Assembly: GCF_910592395.1 (NCBI RefSeq)
Contig: NC_088315.1
Location: 16,167,808 to 16,231,807 of the forward strand
Length of the DNA: 64,000 nucleotides
Direction: 5' to 3'
Origin: Lineus longissimus
Lineage: Eukaryota > Nemertea > Pilidiophora > Heteronemertea > Lineidae
Both the position numbers and the translations under genes were made by a program. How positions within the stretch are numbered: position 1 is the first letter of the stretch; every line of letters begins with the position of its first letter. This document shows positions 40,601 through 52,600 of this stretch, piece by piece. The notes beneath the pieces were generated by a model that had not been told where the DNA came from, made no database searches, and saw only the letters and a list, made by a program, of their open reading frames with translations.

Positions 40601-43600
40601 ATCAAAATCAGATGCACTGATCTATGAAAATACCCCCATCTGCATAAAATATCACTTATGATATTATTTAACCTGGCGGATGTGGCACCTCAAAAGAAAT
40701 TCTAGTGAGAAACTTTAGAATAAAACACTAGAAATCTGAGGTTCATTTCTCTCATTTCTATGTTGCATTATAATCATAGGCAAAGTGCATCGAGGACAAT
40801 TTGTCAATAACAGAGATTCACCTTGCGTGAATAAAACATGTTTGTTCATAGTAGGTTTGAAAATGTTAAAGGGTCTGACTTGGCCCTCGCACAACTTTCA
40901 AACTCCCCAAGTGGCAAGGAAATATATATTTTCAATTTTTTTTTCTTTTCAATATTTTTGATATTGGCAAATTATCTGCAGTGCACTTCGCCTATGCAAT
41001 ACTATGCATTGGCAATGCATTGCTGTGCATCCTGCATGGGGACATGTGTTGCATAATTGACATAAGAGCCACTTAGTTCGGCATTGCTGGTGATGAAATT
41101 TGCGAATATGTAGCCATTAGCAGGCTGCCCTCCTGAAATAATTAGCTTCAAACTAGAGTCATTCTACATTTTAAGAAGGATTTGTCGGCCCAATAGTTTA
41201 GCAACAAAAATATTGCCAAGCCTAGGAATGCCCTGCCATTAGCAAGATGGCCACCAAAGAGGCAGGCAATTATGTACACCCTCATAAACGAAGAACCTCA
41301 TTAAATTGTTATCAAAAATAAATAAAATAAATCTGGTAAGAAATGGTAAATCCGCAAAGAGCTGGAACCATGTGATAGCAATTATGACAGAAAGGACCTC
41401 ACGATAAGATGAGTCACTATTAGAATCCATTTCATGGTGGATAACACCTGTGGACAGAAAATCATAATATTCCACATAAAGAATTCAAAATGCACACACA
41501 AAGAGAAATACAGAAGTGATTGAAATTTGGCCAGGGGTTTTAAATTGTGTGAACTTGGTGCTTACTGGTCGCCATGATTTGGAGTGTTTTGTTCCTTGCT
41601 TATCCCCAAGAAGCCTCCGTGTATGAGGCCTGGCGCCGCTCCTGAACCTTCCACAAGACTTGAGCGAAATGCAAAGCCAGGTCGGCCCGCTGAACTTAGC
41701 AGGTGCGATGATACCCATCTCCAGTGTTTATATTGCCTTTTCCAAACATGTGAATATCACGTTTAAGGTGTCGCTTGCAGAGGTGGGTGAAGAAAATGTG
41801 AATTATGATTTTAATTTTGAGGAAGTTCAGGAGCTTACAGGTAGTTCTACTTTGCTGCAACGGTATTCACGGTTTATGCAAAGATGCAAGACGATAAGAA
41901 AGGTAGGACATCAAATTTTACAATTATCCACTTTTTTGAGATACCCATTTTTTTTATTGAAGATGATAAGATCCGTTTATTTAATCATCGGGCTTTCTGC
42001 AAATCATTGGGCACTGGCATGGGCTTTGTCACACATGTATAATACTCGCGACAAAATCTTTTATAGCATTTTTACAAACTGGATGAATTTCAGTACTTGT
42101 CACAATCTCTATACAATTTACATAGATTTTAAGGTTTGACCATAGGCACCAGTAAACAAATAACTGACTCCCACCCTTGAAATTGGCATTCTCATCGTTT
42201 TAAAAGAGTTTTAATTGCTCTAGGATTTTAAATTCTAGCTAGAATGGTGGTACCTTGGGTTAACCATAACACAGTTGACTGAGTAATCATCTCTTCTAAG
42301 AACATACGAGTTAGAAAATTGTAGTGCATAAGCTACAACTGAGATTGGGAGAGGACCAATGTTTGGAATGTTTTTTTGAACGATTAAATGTAGAAGGTAA
42401 TTATAGATAAACATGTACTTAATCTATATCTTCCTGTATATCTTAAAGCCTATCGCATAGCGTCTGAATAAGCATGGTTTATTTTAATATGCAGGTGAAA
42501 TATGTGAAACAGCAGCAAAATGTTTTAATATTTTGCTTCTGTGACACACATATTTAACCTTGCACCTTCGTACTTGCACTGTGAATTAACTCTTTTAGAC
42601 TAAAATCACACACACAAATTTAGGCAGAGTCTCGAGATAAAGCTGGAACGGCAGTTATAATAGTTACTACGAACACATTGCCTCACTGGTAGTCAGAGAT
42701 CAGGAATTTATCAGAAAATGCACTCCAATATTCCGCAAACAGCTTGGCTAAGATGAAATGTTATATTGATAATCATTGGCTATTAGCTTCATACCCTGTT
42801 CATTGACTGATAAATTATGTTCACTACTGCTTTACTTTGTAAGAAAGTGCATTGCACAGTCATATTAGAGAAATAATCAGGTTTCAAACCGCACAAGATG
42901 TTGCTACATGCTCACACTAGGGGGCACTGAGAATATCAATCCGCGATAAACCAAACCAGATACCGAGGATTTATTGAGGCAATTACCACGAGGTGTTTCA
43001 GTAGCATTTATTTTGATAAGTCGAACTTTCGAAAGTCAAAAACTTCATCATCCTGAATGCCTCATTTTTGTAATTCGTCGCTGTAGGGAATTCAGTTTGT
43101 GTATTTTGGTCAAAGTAAGGAACGGTTCAAACATCAACAGAATGGGATACATTGTGACTTTGAAAATAGGTCAAAATCAGATGTTGAAATTGAGGTGTCT
43201 TGACTCAATGGTGAGCAAACATGCCATTGCTGATGGACTCACCTCTGCACGAACTCACACAAACAACATATGATTGACAAGTAGTAATAATGACCTTAGC
43301 TTAAAAAAATAGTAAGAAATGCTGCAAAAGCTGACAATAAATAAATAGGCAACAAAAAATTGTCAATTAAGTTTGTATATTTTTGTCAACATAAGGAACG
43401 TGATGTGACAATTGGGTGTGAGAGCCTCGTATAACATGAAACATAGACCTAAGTTCAAGTCATTCTGAACAAAGGGATTAGGGAAAGTGACATTAGCCAA
43501 CATGGACAGTATACACCACTTGGTACTAAGCACAAAAACATACAAAGAAGCAGGTAATAGCTAGAAGAAGAGGAATGATATGCGTTAATGTCGCCCCATC

Positions 43601-46600
43601 CCTAGAGCCTACACCTCGGGAAGCTTGCCGGCTTGGTATAGTCACACAGGGGTGGGAACGAGGAGCTGGCCTGAAATGAGAATGGTTAAGGGGTGGAGGC
43701 AACTATCTTTACAACATCTCGCAGGTGATGAGTACAAGTCGGGAGGTGATCACTATTAGAGAGTTTCAGATTTTGATCCGAGAATGAGAACGATGTAGTA
43801 TTTTGACCGATATTACGTCGTTTGTTGTTAGAAATGCGATGAAACAGTGTGTCTTTATTGTCTGCAAGCACAGAAACAATACTACACCTAGTTCTCGTTC
43901 TAGGATTAAATTCTGAACCTCTCTATTCTGAGTGCACTCTGACCGAGATACGCATGCAGTTGATAATTAAGAGAACATTGAGACCAAGCAAAAAGTAACG
44001 GTCTCATAATTTTTAATCATGTTCTCTTATCCAACAAGCAATAGCAGATACATTGGCAACAACATCGATTAACTCAATAATAAAATTTAAAAACAAATAT
44101 TTAATCATATTGTACACGTGTATGCAAGAAATATTGCTGAAAAAGATGTTTGTTAAAATGTACCTTAAAGGGTTTGGTGACAATGATAGAGTGAGAGGGT
44201 TGATATGAATAATGAATATACAGTTGAAGAGACAAAGACAGAGCATGGATGAGTAGTCATAAACAACAGGTTTTGATGTAGAAGTAAGCACATAAAAACG
44301 ACACACTAAACACATGAAATGTGACATGCACACTGTGTTTAGGGTAACACCTGTAAATTGAGCACACTTGTAGTGATTATAGTGTAATGCAGCACAATGT
44401 GTGATGATGTGAGTTTGAACATGTATAGACAAAGATTTAAAGAATATTATTACATTACTAGTATTCAGAATGACAACCTGTCTAACCTGTGGATCGTCAC
44501 TCGTACCCACTTTCATTTTTAAGCTTAAAATTGCAATGACAATTCCTTTGTTCAAGTGATGCCATATAGTTGGCCTTGTTTGAAAGGTAATTCTGTCCTA
44601 TGGTTGGACAGGGCATCATACTGTTTTTTTTCTTCTTTTTAGTGCTACAAGCGGGTCCTTAACTTGTATAGAGGATAGAAAGGGTTCTTAATTTTGTTTA
44701 CAGAATACAAAGGGTATGGTGAATTTGGTACTAATAAAGTTTCAGATTTTACAGAAGTTACAGAGTTTCAGATTTTGATCCGAGAATGAGAACGATGTAG
44801 TATTTTGACCGATATTACGTCGTTTGTTGTTAGAAATGCGATGAAACAGTGTGTCTTTATTGTCTGCAAGCACAGAAACAATACTACACCTAGTTCTCGT
44901 TCTAGGATTAAATTCTGAACCTCTCTATTCTGAGTGCACTCTGACCGAGATACGCATGCAGTTGATAATTAAGAGAACATTGAGACCAAGCAAAAAGTAA
45001 CGGTCTCATAATTTTTAATCATGTTCTCTTATCCAACAAGCAATAGCAGATACATTGGCAACAACATCGATTAACTCAATAATAAAATTTAAAAACAAAT
45101 ATTTAATCATATTGTACACGTGTATGCAAGAAATATTGCTGAAAAAGATGTTTGTTAAAATGTACCTTAAAGGGTTTGGTGACAATGATAGAGTGAGAGG
45201 GTTGATATGAATAATGAATATACAGTTGAAGAGACAAAGACAGAGCATGGATGAGTAGTCATAAACAACAGGTTTTGATGTAGAAGTAAGCACATAAAAA
45301 CGACACACTAAACACATGAAATGTGACATGCACACTGTGTTTAGGGTAACACCTGTAAATTGAGCACACTTGTAGTGATTATAGTGTAATGCAGCACAAT
45401 GTGTGATGATGTGAGTTTGAACATGTATAGACAAAGATTTAAAGAATATTATTACATTACTAGTATTCAGAATGACAACCTGTCTAACCTGTGGATCGTC
45501 ACTCGTACCCACTTTCATTTTTAAGCTTAAAATTGCAATGACAATTCCTTTGTTCAAGTGATGCCATATAGTTGGCCTTGTTTGAAAGGTAATTCTGTCC
45601 TATGGTTGGACAGGGCATCATACTGTTTTTTTTCTTCTTTTTAGTGCTACAAGCGGGTCCTTAACTTGTATAGAGGATAGAAAGGGTTCTTAATTTTGTT
45701 TACAGAATACAAAGGGTATGGTGAATTTGGTACTAATAAAGTATACATTAGAACAGGAGATAGTTTGGTTGCATATGTTAAGTAGACATGGAGGGAATGA
45801 TGATTCAATTTGGGTTTACAGAGGAGTATTAAGTTGTGTCAGAGAGAAGGGGAGATTATAAAACCTTGAAGCTTATGACGGCACAGGTGTATTTAAGGTT
45901 TAGTGCTACGAATGCATAGTGCCTGAAGAAAGATTGGCTCTAACATTATGTTGAAGGTAAACTATGATATAGAGCCCGGTGATGTTACAAAAAACGACTA
46001 CGACTAGCAGGGGTTGCACTGGAATCATTTTTCACTCATCATATATCAGCATCTATCATATAAGAGACGGCTAGGCTGAAAATTGCAATTTGTTTAGCCT
46101 TATGATAAAATCGACATTTCTAACGGCAGTACAACCCCTGGACAGAGAAGTGACATAAAGGACAAGTGTTATAATAGACGAGTGTTATATGTTATATGTT
46201 ATATGTTATATGTTATACGAGACACTAGACTTCATTGACTTGAACAGTTTCTGATGCAGAGGAGAGTGTTGATTGAAACAGACTCACCTCCCTTTTTGGG
46301 TGCATCTTTAGGCTTAGCTTCATACTCTGGTAGCAAAATGAACAATTTAAATGATAAAGACTTTATGGCAATAAGCAAGTTGGTAGCCACATATGTCAAA
46401 ACGATTTAAAATCTAAGTAACGAAATTGGTATGAAATAATATTGATTTTTTGTATTGATTCCTTTAACCAGACATTCAATCAGTGAAGAAATAAGCTTTA
46501 ATTCAAAATAAAACCAAACAGCCTCTGTTTTTAATTTGAAAATAACTTGTTTAAACATGTTAAATGTCATCCATTTTATGTGAGCAAGGCAATGTTTAAG

Positions 46601-49600
46601 AACACTTCATGTGACCACATTTAGTGTCGTTGTTCTGACCCTCAATTTCAGAAGTCATTATGCATGCCAAGTGACTTGGATTTGAGAGTATTGCCCGAGT
46701 ATTTTCTGAAGCCAACGGGCATATGCAAGCACAAAAACACAACTTAGCTGTTGGGCTCAAACTTTTAAAGTCAAAGCTACTTTCTCGGGGTAAAGTAATT
46801 CATCGTTAAATTGGACACTTTTAAATTGTCAACTGCAGAAAAAGAGGAATATCAATGTCAGTTTGGCCTGGCAATCACTTCTGAAATTCAGAGTAATCTG
46901 GAAAATGAAGCAGCACACATACGCTGACACACGCAACATCATATCAAAACATCACAGGTTTTGATCATTACTAATTTTAAAAATACACTCACTCTGACTG
47001 AATTGAACTTAATCAGGAACAATACGAAGAGTTTCATTGAAAAACGCGATATGGACCATATTAAACAATTCAGAGTTAGCCACACAATAATCTTGCCAAT
47101 AAAATGTCTGATTTGTCCTCCAGATTTCAGAGCCTTCATCAGGCCAACAATAAGAATTTTATGATAAGAATATCCAAAATTTCCAAAATATTTTTAGTCA
47201 AATTCCAAACTGCCATTTTTCTCAAAAGGGCAATATTGACATATCCCGTTTTGCAATGAAATTCTTCATACACAGCCCTGCAATGGGGGATGCCACGAAA
47301 GCTCACACCAGGGAGCATAAAAGGTGTACATCTGATTTGAATTGTAAATCAGCATCCTCCGAATCATGAATGAAGCTGCCAATCTAAGAAAGTTGGGTCA
47401 AACAGCTTTTTTCTTAAAATCAACATCAAGCATAACGTTCTTTTGTTGGGGCCATCAAGCAAACATGGGGATATCCCAAATAGAAGCAGTGTAAAAAGCA
47501 ACACATTTGATGAGTGAATCAAAGACAAGGTGGAGACAACTTTACAGCAATTTTACATAGATCTTACAAGCACATCTATCAGCAGACTTAAGAGTTCAGT
47601 GTCAGTTTCATAATGTCAGCTCCTTTGCACTGGGCAGGGCATCAGAAATTAAATTCAGCTAGCATCTTACCTCTCACAAGTTTTAAAGCAAAGGATTCAC
47701 ACATGTGATGACATGTTGTGGCAGGATAAGAAGGATAAGACTTTATGAATGCGACACTGTTCACCCAAGACACGGATAGAATATTTATACTAGAGATGTG
47801 GAAAATGATATTACATTCTGATGAAAACTGCGACAAATTTTTTAACCAAAACGCGGTAGCAGCATTCAAACCATTCAATGATTACATCAAAGGTACAATT
47901 GATAAAGTCATCCTTGAAAATATGATTGATTGCCGTAACCAGGACACCCTTAAGAACAGTTGCACAAAAATACAACGTTTTTATTCCACTATAAAAAGCT
48001 GTCCATTTCTGAAAATTGGCACCTATTTTCAAGTTGAAATTAAAAAAAAAATTTGTACCACATACCTACCCTGTCCAGAGTAATGGTTTTTGGGCCTTTT
48101 TATCCACCCTATCTCAAAACCTTGGGTAGGGCTACAGTAAACAAACACATTCTTAAGGGAGACCTAATGCTTGAAGGAAATAAACCACTGTCAACTACTG
48201 AACTGCAAATTCTTTCTTGTCCATTCTCTCATGTTGATGGCACGCCAAATTACTCTGTGGTATGAATACAAGGACTGAAAACGACCTCATAATTTCTATC
48301 CTATGCTATACTAGCCTCATGTGATCTTTGTTGAATACGACCTCAAGGTCACTGACTTTGACCTCATAAGGAGATGACCTTGAATGATCACTCTTGGTTC
48401 TAGACCCATCTACTAGTTATTTGTCTAAATATGATTTAAGCATGTTCAGTATGTGCCAATTTTATGATTTAACTCCAGGTTTAAAGGGCAGAAAATAACC
48501 TGAACCAGGAACATTTTGCATGTTCACCATTAAAAAACAACAACATTACTCGATTGAGAATAGCAAAATACTTCAAGGGCCGGGACAAGCGATGCCGTCT
48601 GTGAGGGACACCAAAACTGACAAATTTCAAATTAGGCATATTGGTATAGGCACATAAATAACAAAGAAGCCAACTTTCTTGCATGTAGGGCAAGTAGAGG
48701 CGAGTTCAGGCCTTACATTCATGTCACTGAGTATCACAGAGTTTTGCCAACAGCATTGGAAGGGTGAAGGTGTGCAAAAGCGAGGTGTTTTAGCCACCTG
48801 CAGATAGAGGATTCATTACCACAACCAACTTAAAACAGAATCTGATACAGCCACATATATCAGAATTCAAATCGCAGTTCTCTCATGCTACATGTATATT
48901 GCTCATTTGATCAAACCATACATAATAGCATATGGTGCAAATCAATTGGTTTCTGCTAGTGCTTTTCCTAACGAAAGTTAACACCCACAAGGTGGTAACA
49001 GTTATAATTATCTTAATTTAATTTTTTCCAAAGAGGTAGTTTGTCAATCCCATTGGTTGTTGCAATGTAGCCTATTGGCACTGTCAGCACCGAATGATAC
49101 AGTGGTTTGGTAACAGTAGGGTGTTGTTTGGTATTAACAGCAGGTGCTTTTTGCTAACAGCAGATAGCGATCAATGAAACTCACTCACCGTCACTTGTTT
49201 CAGTACTGATTTCTTCCCCAACTAGAGAAAGATTTATATGGTGTCAATAGCAGTGCAGAACTAGAAGAAATATGCAACATAGGCTTATTGTACAGTAGCT
49301 TTGTTAAAGCATAAACGCGACGTCGACAAACTTGGCATAACTTCGTTTTCTTAAACTTAGCTGTCAAAAAGGTTGTATTGTCACAAATCATTCAGTGCAC
49401 TAATTAGCAGAGTTGTTCTCTCAATTAGCATAAGGCGCCTTGTAGAAAATATCCTCATATTTCATGTACGTGGTGTGTATGCAATGAGCCGCATGTAATG
49501 TCTAAGTCAGCATCGGCAAGTATTTGAATCTAAAATCTATAGATATCGGATGCCTATGTGTTTAAGCTATTATGTAACTATTTGATGGTCTAAAAGGACG

Positions 49601-52600
49601 TGTATGTAGCATGCAGGAGTTCTACTTAATAGGAGCGAATGGTCAGTACAAAGTTCCTGTGAAGAAATTGCTACTATAATTGATCAGGGCAGGATCATGT
49701 ATTGATCGACGAGGCAGCTATGGGGCCGAACCGTAGTTCCTAAAACGTGTGTGTCCTGTTTGAAGACCGCCTGTCAGGCCAAGTTTGACCAAATGGTGTG
49801 CTATTTGATTTTTCTAAATCTGGAGAGCATACTACCATATGATCCAGACAAATATTAATAGATTTTAGATATGCAAGGTCTCGGTGTCCAGTTTAGAATA
49901 GTCTAATTTCTGCCATGCAAGGCCAAAATGGCGTCAATTCCTTGACATGATTTGGTAGAATGTCCATTTCTTAACTTTGAAGTATGTTATAACTTTAAAA
50001 CTTTAATAGCTTATTTTTGGATGTCTGAGGAATACACATCTAAATTTTCAAGCTGATTGGTAACTTCAAATTGAAATTTTTCAGCATCTATGTGTACTGA
50101 ATGTACACAAAATGTACAGGGTTTTTATTACAATACCTGGCCATCAGAAAATGTACTTACATTCTAAACTGTTGATGAACACTTTCGGATATAAACTCTT
50201 ATTTCACTGATGTAACACCTGTTGGTACATTAGTATGAAATCGAAACTAAAGCCAAGCGAGAACAAGATGTCACGATTATCGGACATCTTGGTGTCGCCA
50301 ACTTATTGTCCATCAAAATTGAGCATGTTGAATGGCATCTGAATGAACGATTATGTCCATAATACCAAGCTTCAGAACCGGTTTTAGGTCGGTGAATCTG
50401 GGGTATTTTTATACAAGTAGCACCTTCTACACAAGAAGTCTGTACTTTTGCCTCAGTACTCCAGTTACTACATGTACCCGTTTAAATACAAGGGTACCTT
50501 AATGCTATAGGTAGGGTATCGGAAATGTATATGTATCATGTGTATCTGGGTATGAAAAGAGGGGATCGTTTTCAAGAGTGAAGGAATATCAGTCTAAAGC
50601 TTATATCAGCAGTGTACGACTGTCAAACACCGCTGATACTGTGTAGACGCTATTTAGCGGTGCCTCCACAAAAGGCTTATAATACTTTTAATAGGCCTAT
50701 CATGTGCACATACAGGCGCACCAAACCCGACTAATTAGCGTCTACAAAGTATCATGACACAAGTAGATGAATATTGCTTCGGGATAACAGTTTTGCTTTT
50801 GGGAATTTTATGGAAGGGATGTGAAAACAGGTGTAGATATCTAAGCTATCGAGGATGGAAAGCTACTGTGGAATTATGTTGGTGTGTGGGTGTGCGTATG
50901 GGTAGGTGGGTATGGGGGTTGGTGGTTATCTAAGTGTAGGGAACTGCAGGAATGTACATATGATACCAATGATGAAGTTTCTGTCTCCTGTGTGAAAAAG
51001 TGGTGAACAACTTTTGCCAAATAGCCCGAGTTAACAAATTAAGGACTATACATGTAGGTAACTTTCTGTTCAAAAGGAAATAGCTGATATCTTTGAATTT
51101 GCCGTCTTTTTATGTCATACAGAAAAAAATTCATGTAAAAAAACCCAGTAATTCCATTAGGTTTTAAATCTTCAATTGTATTTTTCTCAAAGACACCACA
51201 ATGTAGGTACGTGTGCAACTAAAACTGATTGGTTATAATTACGCGACATTAAGTAGGCATATAAAGCTATATTTTTAAAACTGTCAAAATAAAATTGGAC
51301 AAGGTGACCAAAAGTCCTCAATTGGTTATGAAGGGCCGAAAAGGCAACTTTTAATCACCAAAGTGTACCATTAACATTATAAAGTTCATCCTTGGTCAAT
51401 GAAAACTATCAACCACTGTTCCATGTTCAACACTTCTTGAATTACCAGGGTGTCCGCCAGTACGCAAAATATGAAAATATCCTTAGATAAAGCTGCATAA
51501 CCCAAATTATTCAGCAGATAGAGCAATATTTCCTCATTTTAGAATTGTTTAAAGGTGCTATTTTCGCAATTTAGCAGCACTTTATTACATTATTCATGTC
51601 ATTATAATCAAATGCGAATTTCAGACACATATATGTGTTTCCAAGCGTTAGGATTTCAAGTTCTAGCCAAAATGTTGGTGCCTTAAAATTTGTAGCAGTT
51701 TATTACATTCGAAGTATGAATCAACTGCTAATTCATTAGACACAGATATGTGTTTTTCAGGTGATTTTTACCACAAAAACATCTGTAAAATACAGTCCTA
51801 GGTCAGAAATGAAAAATGAAATCAATAAGTCAGACCACTCAAAGTAAGCTAGTTTTGACCCCTCAAAAAATGCACCCATCCTGGCGGAAATCCTGACCAC
51901 AGATCAATCTGCCTCTCCTTTGAGCTGCCGCTAGCAAGACTGACCTCAGATCAATTACTTTGTCAGTGAGCTTACCTATGGCACAGAGAAGCACATAGTC
52001 TGCAAAAACCTGAAGTCAAGGCCACGTACTGGAGGTGCATTGCCAACCCATCAAGGAATTACAACCCAAAAACAACACGATCAGATGTTTTTAAAGCAAG
52101 CCGTTTTCAAAGACACCACTCAGCTATTACTGGATGCCACTTATCTTGTTAAATGTGAGTGGGGATTGGTGTTGTTCAGCATGCCTAGAAGCACAGCTCA
52201 ACGATTTTCATCAGTTCATGTAAATGCTTTTGATTTCTTTTTCCTCTTCCAAATTGATCTTAAAGTATAATAACTTTAACAAAATTTCATCATTCAGATA
52301 AGCAAAATTACGTCATATTGAACAATACAACATTGATGGGCAAGTGTTCTGAAGATGAAGACTTCAATGGGTGTAAAAACAGCCTGCCTTTTCATATCTA
52401 AACCTGGTTAGTGCATCAATGCATACACAACCTACTAAGCTTTTGATTTCTCATGAATCTGATTAGTGCTTCAATACATGTAAGAACAACTTGCTTTCAT
52501 ATCTGAATCTTACTTTGAGACCAAGGTGACCAAGATCAGCCGTAATTGGGTTGCATTCCTTCCAAAGTGATTGGCTTTGTAACTTCCAAGTATTGGCCAC

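Larger units (their letters stand above)
39668..46287 (-). other. Intron 9, ~6.6 kb
   Basis: The intron holds the microsatellite, the 981-bp duplication and a family D repeat (40143-40345). A GC-richer patch at 41600-41720 opens a 159-codon plus-strand frame (41660-42139) that I cannot assign. No further exon was supported. Confidence 0.55.

Noticed and set aside
41660-42139. 159-codon plus-strand open frame, the longest true plus-strand frame away from exons
   Set aside because: No recognised domain, no upstream promoter or splice support, and AT-rich codons after the first 50. It could be a pseudogene or nested gene, but I cannot support it.
44477-44492. Exon-like VGTSDDPQ inside the 981-bp duplication (both copies)
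   Set aside because: The acceptor is poor (AAAAATGAAAG), the exit phase is 0 where phase 1 is needed, and exon 9 joins exon 10 in frame without it.
44013-45557. Two identical 180-codon minus-strand open frames
   Set aside because: They are intron sequence carried by the tandem duplication; the translation is low-complexity hydrophobic with no domain, and the frame sits on no splice structure.
47745-48083. 112-codon plus-strand open frame in intron 8
   Set aside because: No domain recognised; a similarly sized frame on the opposite strand overlaps it, which argues for chance.
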